Of a DNA stretch of 64,000 bases, positions 1 to 7,867 are shown piece after piece. The position numbers and the translations under genes were made by a program. Origin of the DNA: Actinophytocola sp. (GTDB lineage Bacteria; Actinomycetota; Actinomycetes; Mycobacteriales; Pseudonocardiaceae); NCBI GenBank assembly GCA_009377385.1, contig WHUD01000008.1, forward strand, positions 1-64,000, written 5' to 3'. Numbering within the stretch: position 1 is the first letter of the stretch; every line of letters begins with the position of its first letter. The notes beneath the pieces are model-generated. The model saw only the letters and a list, made by a program, of their open reading frames with translations, ran no database searches and was not told the origin of the DNA.

Positions 1-53
1 CTCCGGGCTCTCCAGCATGATCACAGACTACTGCATCGATATGGATATGCCCT
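1..53 (-). mobile_element. Terminus of an unidentified insertion sequence running off the window
   Basis: Read on the minus strand from base 53 inward, this stretch begins AGGGCATATCCATATC and continues for 25 bases identical to the left end of the 123-bp MITE at 15157-15279. Because that MITE end is a terminal inverted repeat flanked by a target duplication, the same sequence here is best read as the outer end of a related, probably larger element lying to the left of the window. No transposase is visible in the 53 bases. The family cannot be named; an 8-bp target duplication fits several IS families. Confidence 0.5.
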
Positions 54-86
54 ACCAACAATTTCGGGAAGATCACCTGCCCAAGA

Positions 87-575
87 TCAGCTTGACAGAG
101 AGGGGATCCTGCGCAGCCCAGCCAGGCGGTCGTGAGTGGCCTCAACGTCGGCCCACACCCGGGTAATGATCGACCCGACGGTGCGCCACGCGATCCGCAT
201 CAACTGCGTCACCGTGGACTTCGAGGACTGGGTCGCCAACCACGCGACGGTCTCGTCGAAGGCGTAGGTATGGCCCGCGTCGTGACGCGCCCACGGCACC
301 GAGGCAACAACCACCCCATGCTCGCGACAGGCCACCCGCGGTGCGTCGGCCTCGAGCACCGCGCAGACCGTGCCCAGGTCCAGCGCCCGCCAGCGCCGCC
401 GACCCCCGGGGTCGTAGCCCGGGCTGCGGCGACCACACACCCCGCACCGGTCACGCTGCCGCTTCGTGGGCCGCACATGAGCCACCAACAGCTCCGCATC
501 CTCGTCGAACTCGACCCGCTCGATCACGGTCTTCTCGACGCCCAACAGACTCCGCCATAGGCTGACATCACGCAC
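87..575 (-). pseudogene. ISL3-family transposase, N-terminal fragment
   Basis: The 162-residue product matches the N-terminal part of ISL3 transposases. A zinc-ribbon region (CGVCG near residue 45, second Cys/His pair CREHG near residue 83) is followed by the helical DNA-binding segment with AWRTVGSI and a GLRRI motif near residue 155. Intact family members run to about 400 residues and continue GLRRIGIDEIS into the DDE catalytic domain. Here the homology stops after LRRI, five unrelated residues follow, and then a stop, so the whole catalytic core is missing. The break lies near base 104, beside a GATC. The start could also be a GTG just upstream. Not functional as a transposase; it could only act as a DNA-binding remnant. 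Confidence 0.8.
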
Positions 576-643
576 GCCGTTCTCCTGATCACTGGTTCCT
601 GTGCCTTCGACAGCTCAGAAACCTATGCAGGGAACGGCGTGCG
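569..643. repeat. Inverted repeat upstream of the ISL3 transposase fragment
   Basis: CGCACGCCGTTC at 569-580 is repeated in inverted orientation as GAACGGCGTGCG at 632-643, with about 50 bases between. The left arm abuts the transposase start and the right arm ends beside the stop codon of the next leftward gene. It may include the terminal repeat of the ISL3 element, or be the operator of the transposase gene. A second copy of this IS would be needed to fix the true end. Confidence 0.45.
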
Positions 644-644
644 C

Positions 645-1262
645 CTACTCAGGCTCGCTCAAAGCACCCACAGGTGTGTCAGGAGAGCCCGAGAAGAGCA
701 GGTAATCCCGAGCAGGATGACGCAGTCGCGGCCCGTTGAGCACGTCGGGTGAGAACGCGGGTGGAACGAGTCCAGGGCGGGGTCTCGGCCGCAGCCACCA
801 CAGCCATCGCAGCCAGCACGGTCGCCGGACCGCGGTGACCGTTGCTACGGCTGGGCTGCCGTGGATCTGGCCCCACCCGTCCCACAACGCGAAGTAGCAC
901 GCGACGTCCGGGTCGGTGTGGCGGATCAGTAGCTCGAACAACGCGGTGAGCGCGGGCTCGGCGAGGTTGCCCACGTCCGGCTCGTCGCCGTCCCAGAGCA
1001 TCGACTGCACGCTGACGCCGTCGCGTTCGGTCACCGTCACTCCGGCGATCGCATGCCACTGCATCAGGGCGTGCGGCTGTCGCCCGGTCGCCTGACACAC
1101 GGTTGCCCAGCTGGCGTCGGCGACCGGGTGCAGGACACGTGCGTAGGCTTCAAACTCTCGCGGCACCACCGACTCGATCCTTCCGCCGAACGGCCCGAGA
1201 CGCGGCGCGATCCAGTCGCCTGCCGAGCAGTCGTCGAGTGGTGTCAGCCCTGCGTATTCCAC
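645..1262 (-). CDS. Conserved actinobacterial protein of unknown function, probably 3'-truncated
   Basis: A 205-residue protein of a family I recognise only as a conserved actinobacterial hypothetical. Visible landmarks are a Trp-rich, likely soluble N-terminal half (GDWIAPRLGPFGG, ALMQWHAI), a central YFALWDGWGQIHGS motif and the C-terminal motif LRHPARDYLLFSG. From memory, homologues continue well beyond this last motif; here the frame ends a few residues later, directly against the ISL3 remnant, so the 3' end was probably lost in the insertion. The 142-160 segment (PRPRPG, WLRWLWWLRP) is unusually basic and Trp-rich and may contain a local frame disturbance. No signal peptide or membrane helix is evident. 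Function unknown. Confidence 0.6.
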   Translation of the reverse strand: MEYAGLTPLDDCSAGDWIAPRLGPFGGRIESVVPREFEAYARVLHPVADASWATVCQATGRQPHALMQWHAIAGVTVTERDGVSVQSMLWDGDEPDVGNLAEPALTALFELLIRHTDPDVACYFALWDGWGQIHGSPAVATVTAVRRPCWLRWLWWLRPRPRPGLVPPAFSPDVLNGPRLRHPARDYLLFSGSPDTPVGALSEPE

Positions 1263-1303
1263 GGTGCCGAGTATTCCCGCAGCGGACGGGGCGTGCAGCT
1301 GAT

Positions 1304-1723
1304 TTAGACGTCGAGGTCGATGCGGACCGTGAGCAGGTCGGTGCCGAACGAACGGACCGCCGCGGCGTTGAGTCGTGCGCTCAGGCGCAGCCGCGCGAGC
1401 TTGCGCTGGCGCTCGCGTGGGTCGTCGTCGGCGAGCACGTGTGCGGTGCCGGTACGCCAGCGGCCACGCACCCGTACTCGCACGCAGGGGTTCGCCTCGA
1501 TGTTGCGCACGTAGGCCGATCGTCGTCCGTGTTCAGCGACGATCCAGAACACGTCGCCGTCCAGCCCATCGCCTACGGGCGTGCGTCGTGGCCGGCCGGT
1601 CTTGCGGCCGGTGGTCTCCAGGAGCGCGTAGCCAGGAAGCGGAACGCCGCGTTGCAAGGCGGCCCGGATGACCGGGTTCGCGATCCGTCGCTGGACGAAC
1701 GTCACCAGTCGGTACTTGTCCAT
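1304..1723 (-). CDS. Deazaflavin (F420)-dependent nitroreductase-family oxidoreductase
   Basis: The 139-residue protein is a small split-barrel enzyme of the DUF385/Ddn family, whose members bind F420 or related flavins and reduce nitro-compounds, quinones or similar substrates. Diagnostic stretches are LLETTGRKTGRPRRTPV (residues about 35-51), then VAEHGRRSAYVRNIEANP, where the backbone and Arg/Asn residues contact the cofactor phosphates in relatives, and the C-terminal RLRLSARLNAAA. Length is normal for the family (about 130-150). It is followed on the same strand by the DUF1905 gene and the nuclease-helicase in an inward-reading series, but the gaps do not prove an operon. A CACAAT hexamer 6 nt before the ATG suggests a leaderless start. 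Substrate unknown. Confidence 0.85.
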   Translation of the reverse strand: MDKYRLVTFVQRRIANPVIRAALQRGVPLPGYALLETTGRKTGRPRRTPVGDGLDGDVFWIVAEHGRRSAYVRNIEANPCVRVRVRGRWRTGTAHVLADDDPRERQRKLARLRLSARLNAAAVRSFGTDLLTVRIDLDV

Positions 1724-1745
1724 CAGGGCATTGTGCCGTGGTGGA

Positions 1746-2009
1746 TCAGCGGCGGCGAATGATCACAGTGACCTGGTCGCCCTCATCGAGGTTGTTGGCC
1801 TTGCGGATGGCGGCCTTGATCGCGACGAACCGGGTGCCGTCGCCCTTCGGCATCACCGACGTCTCCCACTGGCTCACGCCGACCTCGGCGATGACCGGGA
1901 TGAAGCCGTCGCGCTCGAATTCATCGCTGATGTCGGCCGGGACATCGACGTGGTACCAGCCACCGGGACCGGGGAACCGCTCGATCTCGCCGGTGAAGGT
2001 CCACTGCAT
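1746..2009 (-). CDS. DUF1905-domain protein
   Basis: An 87-residue beta-barrel-type protein matching DUF1905: it opens with MQWTFTGEIERFPGPGGWYHV, followed by VPADIS, VIAEVG, WETSVMPKGDG and a basic end VTVIIRRR. The ATG at 2009 is chosen over upstream in-frame codons because family members begin at this strand and a CATACT hexamer lies 6 nt before it, compatible with a leaderless start. Family members often occur alone or fused to YdeI/OmpD-associated domains; biochemical function is not established. The stop lies 22 bases from the start of the F420 oxidoreductase on the same strand. Confidence 0.75.
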   Translation of the reverse strand: MQWTFTGEIERFPGPGGWYHVDVPADISDEFERDGFIPVIAEVGVSQWETSVMPKGDGTRFVAIKAAIRKANNLDEGDQVTVIIRRR

Positions 2010-2044
2010 GGCGGCAGTATGGCGCGGGGCGCCGACAAAGCGGG

Positions 2045-5000
2045 CTATGTGCTCGTGCGCGTGCTGATTATCCACTCTCCGGACTCCGCGAACCGGCACA
2101 GCGCGTTGACCATGCGGAGCTGTTCCGGGGTGTGGACGGCGGCATCAAGCAGGCGGGGGTTGGCCACGACGACGGCAAGGCAGCGCGCACGAGAGACCGC
2201 GACATTCAGCCGATGCGTGTCGTAGAGGAAGTCGATCCCGCGTGGCGCGTCCTCCGCGCTCGAGCTTGCCATGGTGTAGACGACGACCGGTGCCTGCTGA
2301 CCCTGGAACTTGTCGACGGTGCCGATGCGGGCACCGTTAGGAAGCGCTGAGCGCAGCCGCCCGACGTGGTTGTTGTAGGGCGCCACCACCAGTGCATCCT
2401 CGAGTCCCAAGGGGTGTTGCACGCCGTCGTGGTCGTACCAGGTCGCACCTGCCACGCTCTCGACCAGCTCCCTGACGGTAGTCGCCTCCGCGTCGGACGC
2501 CGCGCCGCAACCCTCGTGCGCGACCGGTACGAAGCGCAGCCCGTTTCCCGCGAGCGGCCCGTAGCTGTCGACCCGCTGCAGCTCCCGGCCGGGTCCGGCA
2601 TGCAAGCGGTCCTCATAGGACAATGCGCTGACGAATCGTGCGATCTCGGGATGCATACGCCACGTTGTCTCGAGGAACACGCCGCGCTCCGGCGTCACGG
2701 TCGCGTGCCCGTCAAGCAGATGTTCGAGCGCGGATACCCCCGCACCTTCCGGATGTACGCCCTGGCTGGGTTGCGCGAGCTGCTGCGGATCGCCGAGTAA
2801 GACCATCGACCGCGCGCACTGGGCGACGGCCAGGGCGTTGGCCAGACTGAACTGGCCGGCCTCGTCGACAACGAGCACGTCGATCGCATCGGCCAGGTCG
2901 GGACGAGACCACAGCCATGCGGTGCCGCCCACCAGGTTCGCCGTGCCGTCGGCCAGGCGCTGCGAGACCGTGGCATTGTCAGTCGTGACTTCCACGCTGG
3001 CCGCGCCGCAGAAGTCCTCGTCCTTGGTGCATTTCTGCAGGGCGGGTCTTTCAACCGCGCCGAGCAAGTGACCGATGACCGCGTGGGACTGCGCGACGAC
3101 GCCGACCCGCTTGCCCTCGTCCAGCAGGGCGCGGATCAGCTCCGCCCCGACCGTCGTCTTGCCACTACCTGGCGGCCCCTGTACCGCGAGGACGTCGCCG
3201 TTCAGTGCGCGGCCGAGGCGGACGACGGCCTGCTGCGGCGTCTCATCCTCGCGTAGCTCGGTGCCCGACGGCGTTCCGCGCTCAAGGATCGCGCGCCCTA
3301 ACGGATGATCGCCGCGCAGCACGGCGTCACCGAGGCCCCGCACCGACACCCGCAGGGGCTTGTCGTCGATCGGCCCTTCCGGCCCGAGTCCGCGCGGTGA
3401 GGGCGGCTCCTTGGCCGCACCGAGTTTGAGCACGACCCTGCCGCCCGCGGGGTCGAGTTCGTGCACGGTTCCCGCGCTGGCGTGGGTGTCGACGTCAAGA
3501 GCTGCCCTGCCGATGGCGAGCTTGCAGTCTTGCGGTGGGAACTCGTAGCGCCAGAGCTTGCTTCGCTTGATGTCACCGACGTTGACTGGCGCGGACAGCT
3601 CGCCGATCGCGCTGCCGTCGTCGACAAGCTCGTCGTCGTCGAGGTCTTCGAGCCGGAAGACATCCCACCACTGCGGACGCATCTCGCGCCGATGCCACTG
3701 CACGACGTCGGCCAGTAGCGGGTGGCCCCCGTCCCGCAGCTGCTCGGCCAGTGCGATTTCGGCCAGCTCCTCCTCGCTCGGCGGTGCGTCCGGGTCCGGC
3801 GGTACCTCGTGTGGACGCGGCTGCGGCCCGTGCAGCACCTCAAGCTCGGCGCGGCGTTGCTCCAGCCAGACGTGCAGGTCGTGGGTGCTGCGCACGTCGT
3901 CAGCGTTGTAGGCCTCGATCTGCGTCAGCGTCTCGTCGTCGGGCTCGACCAGCCACCGCTCGTAGGCGATCACGCTCGACATCGCGTCCGCGACATCGGG
4001 GTCATCGCCGTGGCCGCGAATCCCGCCCCAGTAGAACGCCTCGAGCTTCTTGATCGAGTACGACGGCTTGCTGATCCGCAAGCCCTGCCGGACCACGGCG
4101 TAGAGGTCGACGAATCGCTCACCGCGCAGTAGCTGGTCGAGTTCCGCCTCGCGGACGCCATGCCGTGCGGTCATCCGCTTGAGCGCGGTCGTTTCGTACG
4201 GCGCGTAGTGGTAGATGTGCATGCCCGGGTCGCGGCGCCAGCGGTCGAGCAGATCGTCGACCAGATCCATGACGAGTCGCCGTTCCGCGTCTCGGTCGTG
4301 CGCCCAGAGCGGCGTGAAGCCGCCGTCGCGGTCGCCGAGTCCGGACAAGTACTCGCGGCCTTCGCCACCTTCGGCGTACGGATCGCCCTCGAAGTCGAGG
4401 TAGACGTCGCCGTCCGATTGTGGTGGCAACCGGAGCAGGCCAAGCGTCGGCTGTGGTTCGAGCAGCTCGTAGTGCGGCGTGCCGGTCGTTCGTTCCTCGA
4501 GTTGTAGTGCGGCCTGGCGTACCAGCCGTTCCCGCGACGACGCGCCGATGCCGGTCAGCGTGGCAGGATCAGCACCGGCCAACTCGGCGACGGTGCGGAT
4601 GCCAAGCCCGAGCAACCTGGCGCGGTGATCGCCGCGCATGAACGCGACGAGCGACAGGTCGTCGTTGCGGCGCCATTCGCGTTCGCAGTGCTCTGACCAG
4701 CGGCACTGGCCGCAGTGCGGGACCGGCACCGGCTCGGTGGCGGGGCGCCCATCCACCGCGTCGCGCAGTCGTTCGCGGGCACGACGAGCGTAGGCGGCGA
4801 CGTTGACCAGCCGCCACGGCCTGCTCACGCCGTCTCCGGTGACAACATGGATTCGCTCCACCTCGACGCCCTGCAGGGCGGCAAGTCGCACGGCATAGGT
4901 CGCCAGCTGCAGCAACGCGGGCACCTTCAGCCTGCGTGCGAGCTTGGTGTCGGCGATCTCGTACGACCAGGTGCCGAGCTCCGACGGCTTGTCGACCTTG

Positions 5001-5356
5001 AGTAGGAAGTCGGCCTGGCCGCCCCAGCGGCTGTCGTACAGGGTCGCCTGGTAGATCACGTCGACGCCGCTGCGCATCGCGGTCAGCGTCTCGGCCTCGG
5101 CGGCCTGGCGCTCGGCGTGGCCGAAGACCGTCGGCAGCTCGGCTACCGTCTTGCCCTCGGCCTTGAGCTGGCGCAGGTAGGCGCCTTCGTGTTCCAGGCC
5201 AAGGCGGAAAATCAGCTCGAGCGCCTCGTCCTCGCTGTGTGGTCGCTGGCGCTCACCGTGGGCGACCTGCAGGTCGAGCGTGGTGATGTGCGGGCACGCC
5301 AGGTGCTTGGTGAGGTCAGTGGGGCTCAGGACGAGCCGGTCACCGTCGTCGTGCAT
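2045..5356 (-). CDS. TM0106-type RecB-like nuclease fused to RNase H-like and SF1 helicase domains
   Basis: A 1103-residue nucleic-acid enzyme. The N-terminal part is a RecB/Cas4-like PD-(D/E)XK nuclease: GQADF (D116) and EIADTK (E133, K138) form the active site, and Cys21 with Cys215, Cys218 and Cys224 form a likely 4Fe-4S cluster. The middle part is an RNase H/DEDD-like domain starting VYLDFEGDPY near residue 316. The C-terminal part is an SF1 helicase with Walker A GPPGSGKTT near residue 725, Walker B VVDEAGQF near 827, and late motifs TVDKFQGQQ and NVAVSRAR. The architecture suggests DNA end processing or repair; some relatives occur near defence genes, but no partner is visible here. GGAG lies 10 nt before the ATG. 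A PafBC-like promoter is a weak match upstream. The expected stop is TGA after IISTRTST; no truncation. Confidence 0.88.
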   Translation of the reverse strand: MHDDGDRLVLSPTDLTKHLACPHITTLDLQVAHGERQRPHSEDEALELIFRLGLEHEGAYLRQLKAEGKTVAELPTVFGHAERQAAEAETLTAMRSGVDVIYQATLYDSRWGGQADFLLKVDKPSELGTWSYEIADTKLARRLKVPALLQLATYAVRLAALQGVEVERIHVVTGDGVSRPWRLVNVAAYARRARERLRDAVDGRPATEPVPVPHCGQCRWSEHCEREWRRNDDLSLVAFMRGDHRARLLGLGIRTVAELAGADPATLTGIGASSRERLVRQAALQLEERTTGTPHYELLEPQPTLGLLRLPPQSDGDVYLDFEGDPYAEGGEGREYLSGLGDRDGGFTPLWAHDRDAERRLVMDLVDDLLDRWRRDPGMHIYHYAPYETTALKRMTARHGVREAELDQLLRGERFVDLYAVVRQGLRISKPSYSIKKLEAFYWGGIRGHGDDPDVADAMSSVIAYERWLVEPDDETLTQIEAYNADDVRSTHDLHVWLEQRRAELEVLHGPQPRPHEVPPDPDAPPSEEELAEIALAEQLRDGGHPLLADVVQWHRREMRPQWWDVFRLEDLDDDELVDDGSAIGELSAPVNVGDIKRSKLWRYEFPPQDCKLAIGRAALDVDTHASAGTVHELDPAGGRVVLKLGAAKEPPSPRGLGPEGPIDDKPLRVSVRGLGDAVLRGDHPLGRAILERGTPSGTELREDETPQQAVVRLGRALNGDVLAVQGPPGSGKTTVGAELIRALLDEGKRVGVVAQSHAVIGHLLGAVERPALQKCTKDEDFCGAASVEVTTDNATVSQRLADGTANLVGGTAWLWSRPDLADAIDVLVVDEAGQFSLANALAVAQCARSMVLLGDPQQLAQPSQGVHPEGAGVSALEHLLDGHATVTPERGVFLETTWRMHPEIARFVSALSYEDRLHAGPGRELQRVDSYGPLAGNGLRFVPVAHEGCGAASDAEATTVRELVESVAGATWYDHDGVQHPLGLEDALVVAPYNNHVGRLRSALPNGARIGTVDKFQGQQAPVVVYTMASSSAEDAPRGIDFLYDTHRLNVAVSRARCLAVVVANPRLLDAAVHTPEQLRMVNALCRFAESGEWIISTRTST

Positions 5357-5382
5357 GGGCGCTCTCCTCAGCGGGTGCCCCC

Positions 5383-5405
5383 AGTGTGCCCGCAGGTACC
5401 GACAG
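5383..5405 (-). promoter_or_regulatory. Weak PafBC-type (RecA-independent SOS) promoter motif before the nuclease-helicase
   Basis: On the minus strand CTGTCGGTA is followed by exactly 8 bases and then CACACT. The known RecA-NDp/PafBC consensus is TTGTCRGTG-N8-TANNNT. The TGTCGGT core and the spacing match; the -10 matches at only two of the three fixed positions. It lies 27-49 bases upstream of the ATG, a suitable distance. Confidence 0.35.
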
Positions 5406-5602
5406 TGTGGACGTTAGCGCAGTGGTCAGGTCGCGAGCGGCCATCGCGAGCTCCTGACACGCCTGCGGCCGCGGGGCAGGCTCGTCCTCGACTACCTGCG
5501 ACGCGACGGTTGAAGGCTCGCCCGTGGTGCGGCAGAGCGCGGGTTGAGAAGCCGTGCGCGCGTCGCCGGTAGAGCGGGGGCTGCCTCCGTGAAGCTCAGA
5601 AG

Positions 5603-5625
5603 TTGTCGGTGCCCCTTGGTAGGAC
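5603..5625 (+). promoter_or_regulatory. PafBC-type DNA-damage promoter motif
   Basis: TTGTCGGTG, then 8 bases, then TAGGAC. This matches the RecA-NDp/PafBC consensus TTGTCRGTG-N8-TANNNT at every position but the last T. It lies 55 bases before the ATG of the downstream gene. In mycobacteria this motif drives LexA-independent damage induction. Confidence 0.65.
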
Positions 5626-5679
5626 TGATCGCACCGCGCCGACATCCAGTCGGCGTGATCCGTGAGGGGAGACTCAGTC

Positions 5680-6066
5680 ATGACCAAGGTCCTGGTCGCG
5701 ACGGCGAAGACGCAGGGCGCGCGCGACAACGACTACAACTGGTGCATCGAAGGCGAGTTGGTGTGGTTTCCGCCGATGTGCAGGCGAGGCATAGAGGATC
5801 CCGATGGCCGCTGCGGGTGTGGCCGTGGCTTCGGTGGTCTGAACTCGCACCGCGCGACGACGACAGCCATGGTGCGTACGCTCGCAGGCCTGAGCAGGGA
5901 CGACTACGTCAAGGCGATCGGATCCAGCATGGCCGCACAGGGCTACGACTCGGCCAGGGCTCCTGTCGTTGCCGACGCGATGCTCGACCTGGTGGCCGAT
6001 CTGCCGGACGGCGCGGTGACCGAGCACCGGCAGGACCAACTGCGCGTGCGGGCGCCGGTGAGCTAA
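5680..6066 (+). CDS. Small conserved actinobacterial protein of unknown function, likely damage-inducible
   Basis: A 128-residue soluble protein beginning MTKVLVATAKTQG. It contains NDYNWCIEGELVWFPP, then a Cys cluster (MCRRGIEDPDGRCGCGRGF) and GLNSHRATTTAMV. The closely spaced cysteines, with His in GLNSHR, could bind metal, but this is inference. The ATG at 5680 is chosen because it follows GAGGGGAGAC at ribosome-binding distance; an in-frame upstream ATG at 5662 would leave none. It sits behind a near-consensus PafBC promoter, so induction by DNA damage is plausible. No membrane segment or signal peptide. Function is unknown; the CxC-rich segment and the promoter are the best leads. Confidence 0.7.
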   Translation: MTKVLVATAKTQGARDNDYNWCIEGELVWFPPMCRRGIEDPDGRCGCGRGFGGLNSHRATTTAMVRTLAGLSRDDYVKAIGSSMAAQGYDSARAPVVADAMLDLVADLPDGAVTEHRQDQLRVRAPVS

Positions 6067-6144
6067 CCCGTGCTTTCCCCCGCAATGGTGTTATTGACGT
6101 GCCTGTTCCTTCGGAATCCGGCTCGTCGTGGCACCATGTGCGCC

Positions 6145-7017
6145 ATGCTTAAGCCCGAACAGCCCGACGACGGCAGGCACCTGCAGGCCGTGCCTGATCA
6201 GCAGGAACCGGACGAGATCGACCTCGACGCCATGCGCAAGCAACTCGAGGAGGCCGGCGCGCCGGAGGAGCTACTGAACAGCCTCGACGGCGTGACCGAC
6301 CCGGAGGAGTTCATCCAGCGGATCGCGGAGGCCATGCCGGAGCCGGACACGACGCCCGATGCCGTGATCGAAGGCTTCGCGGACCTGCTCTCGCCCGAGA
6401 CGACCCCGCTCGAAGCCGAGCTCGCGGGTGCGGACTTCCTCGGCATGGTGCGCAAGGCGGCCCCTGACGTCGACGTCACGCGCGAACTGCTCTCCGACCT
6501 GATCGCCAGCGCGGAGAAGTCCGCGGAGCCGCACGGCCTCGCCATGCTGCGCGCGGTCGCCGCCGCTGGCGCGCCCGGCGTACGGGAGGCGGCGAACGAC
6601 AGCGCAGCGAAGCTGTCCGCCGCTGGCGTGGCGGAGCCGCCGTGGCTCGACCGCATCGGCAAGCCGGAGTTCGACAGGTCGTTCGGCTACCGCGACCACG
6701 ACGACGGGCAGGAGGCCATCGCACCCGTGTTCCACTACGACGACGTCGAGCACGCCGTCGTTGTGCTGATCGATCACGGCATGGGGGGCGGCGTGAAGGA
6801 CGTCTTCTTCAGCGACCAGACCGACGTGATCCGGGGCGAGTACGAGCGCGCGTCCGAGGCGATGGGCTGCGAGCTGCGCGACCATGGTCGCAAGCAGGCG
6901 CACCGCATCCTCGCGTCCGCGCTGGAGCAGCCGTTCTGCGCCGAGCACGACGAGCAGGTCGATGACGTCCTCGACTACCGCGACCTGCTGCGCAGCAGGG
7001 TGACGGCGCTGGAGTAG
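6145..7017 (+). CDS. Conserved hypothetical acidic protein
   Basis: About 290 residues, strongly acidic, with no domain I can name. The N-terminal 120 residues are helical and Glu/Asp-rich (DAMRKQLEEAGAPEELLNSL, DPEEFIQRIAEAMPEP). The middle is alanine-rich (AMLRAVAAAGAPGVREAAND) and looks like helical repeats. The C-terminal third is more conserved in feel: FHYDDVEHAVVVLIDHGMGG, KDVFFSDQTDVIRGEYE, and ending DVLDYRDLLRSRV. The start is uncertain: ATGs at 6136 and 6145 are both possible and neither has a clear ribosome-binding site; a TTGACG-like -35 lies at 6094-6099. It is convergent with the hydrolase gene, 6 bases away. A role in DNA or RNA metabolism is possible from context only. Confidence 0.65.
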   Translation: MLKPEQPDDGRHLQAVPDQQEPDEIDLDAMRKQLEEAGAPEELLNSLDGVTDPEEFIQRIAEAMPEPDTTPDAVIEGFADLLSPETTPLEAELAGADFLGMVRKAAPDVDVTRELLSDLIASAEKSAEPHGLAMLRAVAAAGAPGVREAANDSAAKLSAAGVAEPPWLDRIGKPEFDRSFGYRDHDDGQEAIAPVFHYDDVEHAVVVLIDHGMGGGVKDVFFSDQTDVIRGEYERASEAMGCELRDHGRKQAHRILASALEQPFCAEHDEQVDDVLDYRDLLRSRVTALE

Positions 7018-7022
7018 GCGCG

Positions 7023-7838
7023 TCAGCGGTCGGCAAGCCAGCGGTGCAGCCGCGTCGCGAGCCGCACCGGCTGGTCGAGCTGGATCAGGTGCCCGGCGTC
7101 CTCGATCACCTCGAACTGGGCGCCGGGGATCGCCTCGGCGAGCGTGCGCCCTCGGTCGAGCGGGATCCAGGTGTCCTCCCTGCCCCACATCACGGCGACC
7201 GGCAGGTTCAGTTCGGAGTATCGCTGCTCGATCTCGTCGGTGTAGGCCTGGTCGGCCTGGGCGATCTGCCGGTAGAACGCGGCTTGCCCTACGTCGCCGA
7301 GCCACGGCGTGACCAGCATGTCCGACTGGTCCTGTGTGAGCCCGATGTGGCTGGCGCCGTCGACGTAGGCCCGCACCGCGCCTTCGTGAACCGCGGGCGG
7401 CAGTGCGGCGAACACCTCGGCGTTGTCGCGCACCAGCCGGAAGAAGTCCGATCCCCACGGTGCGACCGCGACGACGTCGACAAGCGCGAGCGAGGCGTAT
7501 ACCGCGCCGTGCAGCAGATGCGCCCGCAGCGACACCGCGCCGCCGTAGTCGTGCGCGACGACGTGGGGAGCGGCCAGCCCCCAGTGCCGGAGCAGATCGG
7601 CGAGCAACTCACCCTGGACGTCGAGTGACACGCGGTGTTCCGGGTCCATTCCGGACTCCCCGTACCCCGGCATGTCCCACAGGTAGCAGGTGAACTCCCC
7701 AGACAGCGCCTCGGCGTACGGCAGCCAAAGCCTGCTCGACCACGGCGTGCCGTGACAGAACACCACCGCAGGCCCGCTCCCCATCCGTCCCCATCGGACC
7801 CGCCGACCACGCCACTCGAAGGTCTCCGTCAGCCCCAT
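7023..7838 (-). CDS. Alpha/beta hydrolase, haloalkane dehalogenase/epoxide hydrolase type
   Basis: A 271-residue alpha/beta hydrolase. The oxyanion region is FCHGTPWSS; the nucleophile elbow AHDYGGAV has Asp instead of Ser, as in haloalkane dehalogenases and epoxide hydrolases; the acid lies in WGREDTWIP and the catalytic His in AGHLIQLDQP. Those enzymes form an ester with the Asp and release it with water. Substrate is not predictable. The start at 7838 (MGLTETFEWRG) is preferred over a longer frame because TAGGCT lies 7 nt upstream, giving a leaderless mRNA, and the longer version would run into the divergent gene. Its promoter overlaps that of the rightward hydrolase at 7868. Confidence 0.85.
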   Translation of the reverse strand: MGLTETFEWRGRRVRWGRMGSGPAVVFCHGTPWSSRLWLPYAEALSGEFTCYLWDMPGYGESGMDPEHRVSLDVQGELLADLLRHWGLAAPHVVAHDYGGAVSLRAHLLHGAVYASLALVDVVAVAPWGSDFFRLVRDNAEVFAALPPAVHEGAVRAYVDGASHIGLTQDQSDMLVTPWLGDVGQAAFYRQIAQADQAYTDEIEQRYSELNLPVAVMWGREDTWIPLDRGRTLAEAIPGAQFEVIEDAGHLIQLDQPVRLATRLHRWLADR

Positions 7839-7845
7839 GCCGCTC

Positions 7846-7855
7846 AGCCTACGGT
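7846..7855. promoter_or_regulatory. Overlapping divergent -10 elements
   Basis: The ten bases AGCCTACGGT read as TAGGCT on the minus strand (7 nt from the leftward hydrolase ATG) and TACGGT on the plus strand (12 nt from the rightward ATG). The two -10 boxes share two bases, so both genes cannot be occupied by polymerase at once. Confidence 0.5.
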
Positions 7856-7867
7856 GCCCACGCCAGG

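Larger units (their letters stand above)
5357..5679. other. Intergenic region between divergent DNA-metabolism genes
   Basis: This 323-base gap holds the promoters of two divergent genes. A weak PafBC-like site reads left (5383-5405) and a near-consensus one reads right (5603-5625). The remaining sequence (about 5410-5600) has no convincing reading frame; a 129-codon leftward frame crosses it but has no recognisable domain. I see no RNA gene. Confidence 0.6.

Noticed and set aside
5340-5729. A leftward 129-codon frame overlapping the start of the small gene at 5680
   Set aside because: No domain and no ribosome-binding site; it overlaps a promoter motif and both gene starts.
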